Positions 40,972 through 49,107 are shown, counted from the first letter of the stretch. The stretch is DNA of 64,000 bases from WHUA01 sp963711215 (GCA_963711215.1 CAVQDH010000004.1:62001-126000); one strand, 5' to 3'. Notes: generated from the letters alone by a model not told the origin. Made by a program: numbers and translations.

Positions 40972-41016
40972 AATTTCAATAACTTACAAATCTTAGCGCT
41001 ATGGCACAGGTGGTGT

Positions 41017-41034
41017 GGGTACAGAGCGGGTACA
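41017..41034 (+). repeat. Paired GGGTACA repeats near the left island end
   Basis: GGGTACA occurs at 41017-41023 and again at 41028-41034, an 11-bp period. The same pair with the same period lies at 61222-61239 just upstream of the integrase. They are good candidates for integrase arm-type binding sites flanking the attachment core; this is inference from position and repetition. Confidence 0.55.
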
Positions 41035-41192
41035 AGATTCGCACGGCTCGACCGAGCATATTCTAAAGCCAAGGCTCGTCAGGATGCTGGGTTCGGCAAA
41101 CGAATTTGGGGCCAATACAGTGGTCATGCCCTGTTCGTTGAAGTGGAGGGAGCCGTTACGCGCATGAAATCGGGAGCGAAGGAGACTCTTTG

Positions 41193-41846
41193 ATGCCGCG
41201 AGAATGGGGTGCGACCGGTGCTTTTGACTATTTTCCACCGAGACTGTCTGACGAAAACAAAGAGCATATTTACGAGCTCCTTAAGGGGAGCGGGGCGACG
41301 GACTCGGAATTTCATCTCTTCGTCGGCGAACTCGCAGAAGCAGTCGGTCGCTATGATAGCCACGCAAATGAGCGGGAGCGTACAAAGCCAGCAGCCGTCA
41401 AAGCTAACCTCAAACGCGGGATCGAGACAGCGAAGGCATTGCTTGATGTCCTTAACAATCTGGATGGAAACTCAAAGGCGTTGCTTTGCGAAGTCGGAGC
41501 GGAGGATTTCCGGACCTTCCAGGGCTATGCGGCTCGTAGTTTGACCGGATTGATGAAAGCCCTAAAGGCGGCTAACGAGTATCCTAAGAGCGGCAATTTG
41601 GTGGAGCATCATCGCTTGCTCTTGGCCGCTGATGTCGTCGATGCAATGAGGTGCTATTTAAAAATCGAGCCGACGCTGACCCGCGGTGGCCTTTACGAGG
41701 CAATACTTGAAGTAGCCCTAAAAGAGGCAACGGGAAAAGAGGCGCGGGCCGTGCATGCGCTTGCCCGGCGGGCGTTGTTCGAAGTCGTAAAATTGAAAGC
41801 GGAAGGTGGCCCTACCGGATATGAGTTTGTAGAGAAGTCCACATAA
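41193..41846 (+). CDS. Unknown helical protein at the left edge of the island
   Basis: From ATG 41193, with GGAG eight bases upstream, the product is 217 residues, mostly charged and helical, without membrane segments or cysteine clusters. I do not recognise the family. Its N-terminal half has DYFPPRLSDENKEHIYELLK; its C-terminal third, with LYEAILEVALKEATGKEARA and LARRALFEVVKLKAEGG, looks like a separate helical bundle. Position next to the attachment site, in a spot often used for cargo, makes a defence or maintenance role possible but unproven. Confidence 0.6.
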   Translation: MPREWGATGAFDYFPPRLSDENKEHIYELLKGSGATDSEFHLFVGELAEAVGRYDSHANERERTKPAAVKANLKRGIETAKALLDVLNNLDGNSKALLCEVGAEDFRTFQGYAARSLTGLMKALKAANEYPKSGNLVEHHRLLLAADVVDAMRCYLKIEPTLTRGGLYEAILEVALKEATGKEARAVHALARRALFEVVKLKAEGGPTGYEFVEKST

Positions 41847-41939
41847 TCGGGCCGGAATTACGATTGATCAGATGGAGCAGAAACTGAGAGTCTGACCAGT
41901 ATCGTCCAGCCTCGCTCGATAAAACGCGAGGACTGGACC

Positions 41940-42179
41940 ATGATCCAAACAGCTTCTCGACCTTTGCCTCAGACTGGCTTTGTCCGCCTGTCTATCATCC
42001 TTAACTACATACCAGTGGGAAAATCGACCTGGTGGGAAGGCGTCCGTACCGGCCGTTTCCCGACCCCGGTTAAGCTTGGCCCGCGCATCACCGCGTGGCG
42101 CGCAGAAGACATCCATCAACTGATTGCTGACCTCGGTTGCGTCGTGACCTCGCGGAATGAGGTCGCTGATGACGAGTAA
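41940..42179 (+). CDS. AlpA-family DNA-binding regulator
   Basis: A 79-residue protein with the AlpA/excisionase-like winged helix: FVRLSIILNYIPVGKSTWW, then VRTGRFPTPVKLGPRITAW and RAEDIHQLIADL. Members activate integrase/excision genes in P4-like islands and prophages. Here it is far from the integrase (20 kb away on the linear map), but the two would be close in an excised circle. It probably controls excision or the downstream replication genes. Confidence 0.85.
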   Translation: MIQTASRPLPQTGFVRLSIILNYIPVGKSTWWEGVRTGRFPTPVKLGPRITAWRAEDIHQLIADLGCVVTSRNEVADDE

Positions 42180-42633
42180 GAGCAAAACCACCGGGTGTGG
42201 CGCATCGTTGCGGCCGGCAGATCCGCAGTCACAAGCTAATCGGGTTAGTGGCAAGACGGATGGCAGTGCCAAGGATGCGCTACTGACTGCCAAGCCCCTC
42301 GGTGATTCTCGCGCCAAACGGCGTCTCAACCACACCGTAATTTGCTTATTGTCTGATCGGTGGCGCCTGTGCGGTGACAGCTCGCAGTGGCGCCTCGAGC
42401 ATTTTGTGGCGCCTAAGTGGCGGCCAATCGCGTTCATAGCGTCTGAAAAGGCAGTCCTGACGCGTCTCCTATGGGAGAACGGTATCAGCCTGTCCCCCGA
42501 AGCCATTTGCGCTCTGGACCACCTGCCAGAGCGTTTTTGCGACTGGCGCGACCGGCGGATCGCGTACCGCAATAACTTGGAGAAAACAGGGACGCCGAAA
42601 GCGCGGCAAAAGCCAAAGGCAATCGAGGCCTAG
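42169..42633 (+). CDS. Hypothetical protein downstream of AlpA
   Basis: Begins at ATG 42169, overlapping the end of the AlpA-like gene by 11 bases, so probably co-expressed. The 154-residue product has a polar, basic N-terminus and a more conserved-looking C-terminus with WRPIAFIASEKAVLTRLL, ISLSPEAICALDHLPERF and a basic tail. I do not recognise a family. The overlap and the following replication gene suggest a role in element maintenance. Confidence 0.6.
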   Translation: MTSKSKTTGCGASLRPADPQSQANRVSGKTDGSAKDALLTAKPLGDSRAKRRLNHTVICLLSDRWRLCGDSSQWRLEHFVAPKWRPIAFIASEKAVLTRLLWENGISLSPEAICALDHLPERFCDWRDRRIAYRNNLEKTGTPKARQKPKAIEA

Positions 42634-42829
42634 ACTAGGACATGCCAATCATGCTGGCGGCTGACGCTCCTTATAGAGTAAGTTTGGTAGCTCTCCCCTC
42701 CGGGAGAGGAGCGGTACGCGACACACCCTGTCGCCCCAGCCCCGAAGACGCCAGCGGATCCCGTGCCGGTACAGCTAGTGGCAGCGCCCGAATAGCTGTC
42801 TCCGCCACGTCTACGCATAGCATATCGCC

Positions 42830-43549
42830 ATGCACCGATTGACCCGGGTCATCACACTTGGGCAGGCGGAGAGCCTAGCCCACGCGGTAGGCTTTGCGCG
42901 GCAGATGGGCTCACCACTCAATCGGTTCCTAACAGTTCTTTGGGAACGGGCGAGTGTCGTCGGACGTATTCAGGAGGCTCAAGCCCGATTTCTTGAGCGC
43001 ATGCGGAAATGGCTCAAATATCGTGGCATTGACACCGCCTGGGTCTGGGTGATCGAAAACGGCCGCGAAATGGGGTTGCACAGTCACATCCTCGTTCACG
43101 TTCCTGCTGCACATTTCAATGCTTGGAAAAACATGCTGCCGGCCTGGGTAGATGGCGACGTCGACGCGAAGACGATCCACGTTACGACAATCCAGTACTC
43201 GAAAAGGCAGGACGCTGCCCTCAATCGAGTAAAGGGTACGCTCAAATACCTGCTCAAAGGCACCACGAGCCAGTCTGCAGCGCTGTTGGGCATCCGCAAA
43301 GAAAGCCAGGGTATCATCTCAGGTAAGCGTACAGGGACTAGCCAGAACCTCGGTCCAGCTGCTCGCCTCGACTTTGCGCGAATAAAGCAGGATTGCATCG
43401 TCGCCACGAGCGACACTGGGAACAACAAATCTGCCGCGCCGGATCGTCCATCAGCTATCGCTCTGGAAGTAGGAGATAGCGAGGATCCCCTCGACATCCC
43501 TGAGTGCTTGCGTAGGGATAGAAGAGGCGGTCGAAGGTGGCGATCCTAG
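42830..43549 (+). CDS. Probable HUH-type rolling-circle replication protein
   Basis: A 239-residue protein. WVWVIENGREMGLHSHILVH has the His-x-His metal motif of HUH endonucleases (H84, H86), preceded by the strand and glycine pattern usual for Rep proteins. RVKGTLKYLLKG (Y140, K143) fits the YxxK nicking-tyrosine motif. The C-terminal part is polar (GKRTGTSQNLGPAARLD). If correct, it nicks DNA to start rolling-circle replication of the excised island. The identification rests on motifs only; a relaxase or transposase-like HUH enzyme is an alternative. It follows AlpA and the unknown gene in the same direction. Confidence 0.65.
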   Translation: MHRLTRVITLGQAESLAHAVGFARQMGSPLNRFLTVLWERASVVGRIQEAQARFLERMRKWLKYRGIDTAWVWVIENGREMGLHSHILVHVPAAHFNAWKNMLPAWVDGDVDAKTIHVTTIQYSKRQDAALNRVKGTLKYLLKGTTSQSAALLGIRKESQGIISGKRTGTSQNLGPAARLDFARIKQDCIVATSDTGNNKSAAPDRPSAIALEVGDSEDPLDIPECLRRDRRGGRRWRS

Positions 43550-43686
43550 GCTATTTTCCACGCAGTACGCACACACACGCCCGCGCGAAAAGGGGTACGA
43601 GGAAAAACAGATATCGGAAAACAGATACTTGGAAAGGGCCACGAACGTGCATTGCGCCAAATGAGAGCCCACCGTCAGGGAAGGTG

Positions 43687-43700
43687 CCCCCCCCCCCCCC
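43687..43700 (+). repeat. C14 homopolymer
   Basis: Fourteen consecutive C residues lie in a non-coding stretch between the HUH gene and the HGGxSTG gene. Such runs are prone to slippage and to sequencing errors. I see no gene whose reading frame or promoter spacing it clearly controls. Confidence 0.9.
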
Positions 43701-43823
43701 AACCCTCGAAGGGCGGGGCTGACGGAACCATTCAAGCAAATATTTGTCGGCCAGTACGCGCGCCCGCGCGGGCGCATCTAGGGGTACGAGTAATCAAACA
43801 GTTGAGAGTAGGGGACGAATTGG

Positions 43824-44060
43824 ATGTCGAAGCGTCAGCGGCCCCGGTGTGGGGCACAGACCCGTAGGGGTGCCACCTGCCATGCCCTGGCGGTGTGGGA
43901 CAGTGTATTGGGTAGGCCCCGCAACGGGCGATGCCGGCTACACGGGGGACTGTCAACGGGGCCGAAGACGGATGAGGGCAGGCGACGAAGTCTGGAAGCG
44001 CTACATAAAGGGCACGCTGAGTGGAGCGCACGGCGGACGCGTACCTCCTTTGACAAATGA
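43824..44060 (+). CDS. HGGxSTG domain protein
   Basis: A 78-residue basic protein with RCGAQTRRGATCHALAV (a CxxxxxxxxxC pair), then CRLHGGLSTGPKTDEGRRRS, the HGGxSTG motif that names a family common in phages and integrative elements. The conserved Cys and His suggest zinc binding. Function unknown. Its start ATG 43824 follows AGGGGACG. It is typical element backbone. Confidence 0.8.
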   Translation: MSKRQRPRCGAQTRRGATCHALAVWDSVLGRPRNGRCRLHGGLSTGPKTDEGRRRSLEALHKGHAEWSARRTRTSFDK

Positions 44061-44605
44061 GGAGCACTACGATCTCGGCTGACAAGCTTGGACTGCAGCG
44101 TGTGGGTAGTCTCAGGGTGATCAGAAATCCAGCTATTATTTAGATAAATCTTGCGCAGATTCTGACGCCGCTGCGATGCTAGCATCTCGAAGCCAAATGA
44201 CCCACCGACGCAGGAACTCGCGGTAATCGCTTTCAGTGATCCGCAGGAAATTCACCGCGGTCAGTTGCTTTGACTGTTCTTCGTTCCTTCGATCGTAAAG
44301 TCCGCTACCTGCACAACTCAAGCACGCCGTCGCGTGCGTCTACCCCTACTTCCCGGCACAGTACGACGCGGGGTGTCTCATGTTTCCGCGTAGTGCTGTT
44401 GCGTGAGATGCGCTCCGCTTGACGGTCGAAAGGCGTCCACCCAACTCATACGCGTGAGCGCAACACGCCAAGGTCGCTCACGGATGTCCCCGCGCCGCCC
44501 TCCACAAACCCCTTGTGGAACGGCACGGGGCATCTTTTTCTGGGGCGCTAGGAGACGAACAAACTCCGCTGCGGCGACCATTGAACGAGGCCAGATGTTC
44601 CAGGT
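44061..44605. other. 545-bp stretch without a clear gene
   Basis: Only short, low-complexity or overlapping frames occur here. The best is a 61-residue minus-strand frame (44136-44321) containing LTAVNFLRITESDYREFLRR, which could be a gene remnant, but there is no ribosome site and no family I recognise. The remainder shows no RNA gene or repeat that I can support. Confidence 0.35.
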
Positions 44606-44872
44606 ATGTCCTCCTCTATGCACCCCCGCGACCAACTCCTGACCCTCGGCGACCTGGCGCGTGCGCACCGCGTCGTCGCGTGCCATTGCCGGACGTGTCA
44701 CCACCGGAACTACCTGGCACCGGAGACGATCATTCACCGGACGGGGCCACATCTGAGAGTGGAGTGGGCCAAGAAGTACCTATGGTGCAGCCGGTGCGGA
44801 TCGAAGGATGTCACCGCAGAGCAGGGCGAACAGGCGCGGCATCCATATCGATATCCGAAGCCGGAGAGGTGA
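44606..44872 (+). CDS. Small zinc-ribbon protein
   Basis: An 88-residue protein with two cysteine pairs, CHCRTCHHRNY and LWCSRCGSKDV, about 35 residues apart, as in a zinc ribbon; LTLGDLARAHRVVACHC precedes the first. Similar small proteins are frequent in alphaproteobacterial islands and prophages. The start could be ATG 44606 or 44618. Function unknown; nucleic-acid binding is a reasonable guess. Confidence 0.6.
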   Translation: MSSSMHPRDQLLTLGDLARAHRVVACHCRTCHHRNYLAPETIIHRTGPHLRVEWAKKYLWCSRCGSKDVTAEQGEQARHPYRYPKPER

Positions 44873-45074
44873 TGACGCGCACGAATGGCCGCGAGAGGAG
44901 GGCGACGCCTGTTAGAGGGAGATCGATTAAGAAAGAGCTGATCGGATGGACTTCCCCAAGAAATCAAGTTAACTAAACGCGGCGCGCACGAAAGGGGACC
45001 GGGGCGCAAAAAGCCGTAGCGGCGCGCAGGAAGCACCAGCAGCGCCCAATATAACTTAACACGCGGAGAAAGAT

Positions 45075-46331
45075 ATGAATACGACCCGCATTTCCCGCGA
45101 CAATGTCTTTATTGCCGGAGGCCAGCCGTCTGTAACGTATGTCGAGCGGGCGGACTTGGACATCGAGCGTCATTTGGCCCGTGCCATAGCAGCGCCAAAT
45201 CAGATCGTCTCACTTTCTGGTCCAACAAAATCTGGCAAGACCGTCTTGTGCCGGCGTGTGCTTGGAGAAAGGCAATATGTTTGGATCGAAGGCGGGCAAG
45301 TGTTAACGGCTAAGGACGTTTGGGATAAAGTTTGTTATGAGCTTAACTTCCCTATTGAGATCGTCCAGAAAGATAGAGATGAAACAAAAATAGGAATGAG
45401 TGGCGGACTTGGAAATTTAATATTTTCAGCGAACGGATCACAACTTTCTTCGGAAGAGACCGCACGCACGTATCGTATAGACAGTATGACTTCAGCTCTG
45501 CGCCGCTTGGTTGAGGGTGCAATTTTCATAATAATTGATGATTTTCATTATATGCAGGACGCCGCACGTAAAGAGGTTTTGCGAAATTTGAAAGGAGCAG
45601 TCTTTAATGGACTGAAGGTAATTCTACTGTCAGTAGCCCACCGAGCATTTGATGCGATAAAGGCTGAAACGGAGCTGACTGGCCGCTTTACGGCAATTAA
45701 TGTCCCCGAGTGGGACGTAAACGATTTGATTTCAATCGCGCAAAAAGGATTTACGGCGTTAAATATCAATTGTTCTGAGCGTATCATGAGAAAGCTCGCG
45801 GAAGAAGCTCAGAGCAGTCCATTCTTAATGCAAAAGTTCTGTTGGGAAATCTGTTACGATCTCGGCATTGACTACCCTCGTTCTGAACCAGTTAGCGTCC
45901 CAGAGACGATAAATTTAAAGGAGTTGTTCGTCCGAATTGCAAAAGATTCGGGACTTCCCATCTATGAAAGGCTCGTTTCTGGGCCACAAAGCCGTAAAGC
46001 GCGATTGATGCGGCCATTAAGATCCGGGGGAAATGCCGACGTCTACCAGGCAACTCTACTTGCTGTCGCTGAGACTGGTCCCGAGCCGACGTTATCGTAC
46101 GACGAACTGCGCGCGAGCCTTAATGGCGTTTTGGCCGACAAAGTCCCCCAAAAGCATGAAGTGACTTCGGCGCTTAAACATTTGTCTAAGATATCAAGAG
46201 ACATTGGAACTGATGCAGGATTAGATTGGGATGACGAAAAACGTCATCTCAACATCACCGACCCTTATTTAAGGTTTTATTTACGCTGGCAGGTCCGCCA
46301 CGAGCCAGAAAATCCAAAGCTGTTCTCGTAG
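45075..46331 (+). CDS. AAA/STAND-like ATPase, partner of the TIR protein
   Basis: A 418-residue protein with a P-loop NTPase core: Walker A GPTKSGKT (residues 49-56), Walker B IFIIIDDFHYM (about 150-160), a sensor-like VILLSVAHRAFD and a helical lid (INCSERIMRKLAEEAQSS). The C-terminal 130 residues (PQKHEVTSALKHLSKIS, LNITDPYLRFYLRWQVRH) form a winged-helix-like region as in archaeal-type/STAND ATPases. No transmembrane segment. The gene is much more AT-rich than its surroundings, pointing to recent acquisition. A TIR-domain gene begins 9 bases after its stop in the same frame. By analogy with known ATPase-effector pairs I infer a sensor that triggers the TIR effector in phage defence. Confidence 0.75.
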   Translation: MNTTRISRDNVFIAGGQPSVTYVERADLDIERHLARAIAAPNQIVSLSGPTKSGKTVLCRRVLGERQYVWIEGGQVLTAKDVWDKVCYELNFPIEIVQKDRDETKIGMSGGLGNLIFSANGSQLSSEETARTYRIDSMTSALRRLVEGAIFIIIDDFHYMQDAARKEVLRNLKGAVFNGLKVILLSVAHRAFDAIKAETELTGRFTAINVPEWDVNDLISIAQKGFTALNINCSERIMRKLAEEAQSSPFLMQKFCWEICYDLGIDYPRSEPVSVPETINLKELFVRIAKDSGLPIYERLVSGPQSRKARLMRPLRSGGNADVYQATLLAVAETGPEPTLSYDELRASLNGVLADKVPQKHEVTSALKHLSKISRDIGTDAGLDWDDEKRHLNITDPYLRFYLRWQVRHEPENPKLFS

Positions 46332-46340
46332 AATCTCCGA

Positions 46341-47306
46341 TTGGCCAACGAAGTGACAGGTCCGAAATTCGAATATAATGTGGCGTTTTCGTTCCACTCG
46401 CTGGACGAAGGCTTGGCGACGCAGCTGAATGACCTGCTACAAGACAGGTTCAAGACGTTTCTGTACTCGAAGCGTCAGGAAGTGCTTGCCGGCACTGATG
46501 GCGAGGAGACGTTCAACCGCGTCTTCGGACACCAAGCAGGGCTCGTGGTCATCTTCTATCGGCAGGAGTGGGGCGAGACCCCGTTCACGCGGATCGAGCA
46601 GACCGCCATCAGAAACCGTGCCTTCGAGGACGGGTTCGACTTCACGCTGTTTGTCCCGACCGATGGAACCAAGGCTCTGCCTGGGTGGATTCCAAAGACA
46701 CAACTCTGGTACGGGCTTGAGCAATACGGGATGACGGGCGCTGCTGCGGTCGTCGAGGCACGCCTCCAAGAACTCGGAGGTGAGCCGAAGGCCGAGAGTG
46801 CTGCAGACCGCGCGGCGCGGTTCCAGCGAGTTCGAGCGTTCGAAGAAGCAAGGAAAGCCTTCGGGCGCAGTTATCAAGGGGTAAATCAGGCGAACAAGGC
46901 GTTCGAGGCGGCTATGGTCGCTCTGGGAGAGAAGGTGGCCGACATCTCCAGCGCGCCGGCCGGCGGGCTCCAGCAACTCCGCCTGACCCAGCACGGCGGC
47001 ATCTGGCTGTTGAGGGGCTTAGGAGGGGCAATGACCATCGATTGGCAGCGCCACTACGCTAACTCTCTGGAAGAGGCCTCGTTGGTCGTCCGCATGTTTG
47101 ATGGTGTCCCCGGACTGCCGGGGATCATGGTGATCGATCCGGTAAAGCGGCTGGGTCAGTTGCGGTTCGAGTACGACATGCTGAGCATGGATATGTTCGG
47201 CTACGTCGAAACTTCCAACCGCCACCGAACCTTCACCGAGGACGCGCTAGCGGAGCACCTACTGAAATTCTACCTCGACGCAGCGGAGTCCGTACGGCGC
47301 CGCTAA
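46341..47306 (+). CDS. TIR-domain protein (candidate NAD-consuming effector)
   Basis: The N-terminal 110 residues resemble a TIR domain: EYNVAFSFHSLDEGLA (strand A and BB-loop region), LYSKRQEVLAG, LVVIFYRQEWG and FTRIEQTAI, where E86 aligns with the catalytic glutamate of NAD-hydrolysing TIRs. Residues 130-320 form a second, unrecognised region with GIWLLRGLGGAMTIDWQRHY and YVETSNRHRTFTEDALAEH. There is no good ribosome site: TTG 46341 or GTG 46353 are the possible starts, and the gene lies in the same frame as the upstream ATPase stop. It is probably translationally coupled to the ATPase. NADase activity is inferred from the fold. Confidence 0.72.
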   Translation: MANEVTGPKFEYNVAFSFHSLDEGLATQLNDLLQDRFKTFLYSKRQEVLAGTDGEETFNRVFGHQAGLVVIFYRQEWGETPFTRIEQTAIRNRAFEDGFDFTLFVPTDGTKALPGWIPKTQLWYGLEQYGMTGAAAVVEARLQELGGEPKAESAADRAARFQRVRAFEEARKAFGRSYQGVNQANKAFEAAMVALGEKVADISSAPAGGLQQLRLTQHGGIWLLRGLGGAMTIDWQRHYANSLEEASLVVRMFDGVPGLPGIMVIDPVKRLGQLRFEYDMLSMDMFGYVETSNRHRTFTEDALAEHLLKFYLDAAESVRRR

Positions 47307-47361
47307 CGCCCCTACAGGTGGTTCCGCCGTCATGACAACATGACAAGAAGAGGAGATCGGC

Positions 47362-47451
47362 ATGGCATCACTACCGGATTGGGTCATCATCGCTTGGGGA
47401 TTAGGTGTCCTTGTCCAAAAGTTTAACTGCGTGGGCAATATGGATTTTTGA
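47362..47451 (+). pseudogene. 5' remnant of a zinc-ribbon gene (paralogue of 49127-49543)
   Basis: After an AGGAG site at 47351-47355, ATG 47362 opens MASLPDWVIIAWGLGV, nearly the same as MSSIPDWMIIAWGVGV of the intact gene at 49127 (about 40 of the first 49 bases match). The similarity stops abruptly near 47410, after GGTGTCC, and the frame then runs into unrelated DNA and ends at 47451. This is a gene broken by recombination or insertion. Everything from the break to about 49,050 is the inserted or rearranged module. Confidence 0.75.
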
Positions 47452-47670
47452 AGAAAAATTCGACAGCGGGCCCTCTCCGAGGAATAGCTGATTGTATTCT
47501 GATTTCGACAATCCAGCCATTTGATGGAGCAGGGCATCTTCAATAGCGTCCGCCACAAGGGTGCTGGCAACAATTGCGTCGGCGTGGTCCTGCATTTGGT
47601 TCAGTTCAGATGCAATCCGAGATATCTCTCCCTTTGGAATGCGCTGCCTCGATAGGTGCCGGAGCTTCAT
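47401..47670 (-). pseudogene. MltR-like protein, probably truncated at the C-terminus
   Basis: An 89-residue frame. DHADAIVASTLVADAIEDALL and FLGEGPLSNFSSKIHIAHAV match the N-terminal half of MltR/DUF4145-like proteins, which are usually 150-180 residues and continue with a helix carrying a RxxRNxxAH motif. Here the frame ends at a TAA made of bases from the neighbouring gene remnant (TTA at 47401-47403), so the C-terminal half has been cut off by the rearrangement at about 47410. It follows the coiled-coil membrane gene by 57 bp on the same strand and probably was its operon partner. Confidence 0.55.
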
Positions 47671-47727
47671 TACACATCACCCTGCAGCTGTTGAATCGGA
47701 CCCGCATCAGCATCGATGTGAACAGCA

Positions 47728-48990
47728 TCACGCCGCACCTTCCGCCCCCTCTTCAACAATATCGCGTAACTTTCTCACTCCACGTTTGTTGAACGTGAAC
47801 TCAGTCCCTCCGGGTAACTTGAGAGACAAGCCCGAGGACGCTGCAAGTAGCGCTATCAAATCTTCGGTAGGATGCGTCGGACGCGACCGCTTCCGGTCGC
47901 CCTCAAACATGTTGGCCGTTAGCCGGTCGACAAGTTCCTGCGGAATTTCGGTGCCCTTCTCTTCTTTCCACTCAAGCGCCATCTCGACCACCCAACTTGC
48001 GCGGTCGATATCGAGATCCAGGCGTTTCAAGCGGAACTCTTCGTCTGCGTGCTGCCGAAACCAGTGATCATTCCAACGAATATAGAAGATCATCGTGGCA
48101 GCAAAGCCAGTGGCGCCGATAACGAAGGGAATGAGTTGCCAATAATGGTCAGGAATCTTCTCGGGGAAATGCCTCCACAACAGGGAACCGATGACTAGGA
48201 GGAGCGCAATGAAGAGTGCGTGAATGAAGAATCGCTTCCGAGAGGTACCTGGGGTCAGGGCAAATTTCTTGTTCCGCTCAGCTAGCACTCCTTTCAATTG
48301 TTGGTGCAACTGGCGCCGGACGTGGCGATTGTCGCGGTCATCGAAATCACGGACGCGGTCGTCAAATGCCTTCTCTCGGGTCTGAAGGGCCTCGAGCTTC
48401 GAACTGTACTCACCTTCAAGCGATATTTCTTTCGTTTCGAATTCGGCTTGTAGGGTGTCTTGGCGCTTCCTGTAAGTCTCGTCAAGCTTCTGCTGATGCT
48501 CTAACAAATTCTCTTGCATCTGCTGGCTGAGTGCTTCGAGGCGCATGAGCGCCTGCTCACGCTTGCGATAGAACTCCGCCAATTCATCTCCAAGCAGCTT
48601 GTCTACCGCTTCCGTGCGCGCGTACACCGGAAGGTGTTTGTGGACCGAGGCGAGTAGATTGACCGCGCCATCTGTACTTGGGGCCGGTTGCCGGCTGAAG
48701 ATGACAGAGACTTCATCTGATTGTGGCCCCCGCGTAATTGCGACTGAACCAGCACCGCAAGCTAATACGGCGCGCTGCACAATCGCTGAGTTCGCCGCAA
48801 GCAGTGTTTGGGTTTCACTCTTTGTAGAAACCTCACCTAGGGCCATGTTTATCGGAGGGACATTTTCGGCAAGAGTTAGGTTGAGTTGCAACCCTGCAGC
48901 GCTCTTAGCAACTTCGGTTCCAATTTTTCCAAATGCTTCGAAAAGTTGAGCATCTGTTAGCTTGGCTATTGCGTATGCGCTATTGGCCAT
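47728..48990 (-). CDS. Coiled-coil membrane protein of the defence region
   Basis: A 420-residue protein of unknown family. The N-terminal 110 residues are soluble (YAIAKLTDAQLFEAFGKIG). A long coiled coil follows (about residues 140-240; LAEFYRKREQALMRLEALSQ and LLEHQQKLDETYRKRQDTLQ). Two membrane helices (FIHALFIALLLVIGSLLW and QLIPFVIGATGFAATMIFY) come next, then a charged cytoplasmic C-terminal domain. Such a sensor-coil-membrane layout is seen in membrane-disrupting defence proteins, but no family match is claimed. It is divergent from the zinc-ribbon gene at 49127, with an operator-like palindrome between them. Confidence 0.65.
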   Translation of the reverse strand: MANSAYAIAKLTDAQLFEAFGKIGTEVAKSAAGLQLNLTLAENVPPINMALGEVSTKSETQTLLAANSAIVQRAVLACGAGSVAITRGPQSDEVSVIFSRQPAPSTDGAVNLLASVHKHLPVYARTEAVDKLLGDELAEFYRKREQALMRLEALSQQMQENLLEHQQKLDETYRKRQDTLQAEFETKEISLEGEYSSKLEALQTREKAFDDRVRDFDDRDNRHVRRQLHQQLKGVLAERNKKFALTPGTSRKRFFIHALFIALLLVIGSLLWRHFPEKIPDHYWQLIPFVIGATGFAATMIFYIRWNDHWFRQHADEEFRLKRLDLDIDRASWVVEMALEWKEEKGTEIPQELVDRLTANMFEGDRKRSRPTHPTEDLIALLAASSGLSLKLPGGTEFTFNKRGVRKLRDIVEEGAEGAA

Positions 48991-49059
48991 AGATCGTCCC
49001 CCGCACCCACCGACGAAGCCACTAACTCGATTCTCTGTGAACCGACATGCATTCGAGAC

Positions 49060-49107
49060 TTACACCTGATTCAGGTTGTAGCGCTACAATCGATTTTCTA
49101 GGTGTAA
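49060..49107 (+). promoter_or_regulatory. Nested palindromes in a divergent promoter (operator-like)
   Basis: TTGTAGCGCTACAA (49076-49089) is a perfect 14-bp palindrome. It is framed almost symmetrically by the inverted repeat TTACACCT (49060-49067) and AGGTGTAA (49100-49107). It lies between the divergent genes at 48990 and 49127, where a dimeric repressor could control both. The structure is plain in the sequence; the regulator is not identified. Confidence 0.6.

Noticed and set aside
44136..44321. 61-residue minus-strand frame
   Set aside because: No ribosome site, no family, surrounded by non-coding sequence; noted only as a possible remnant.
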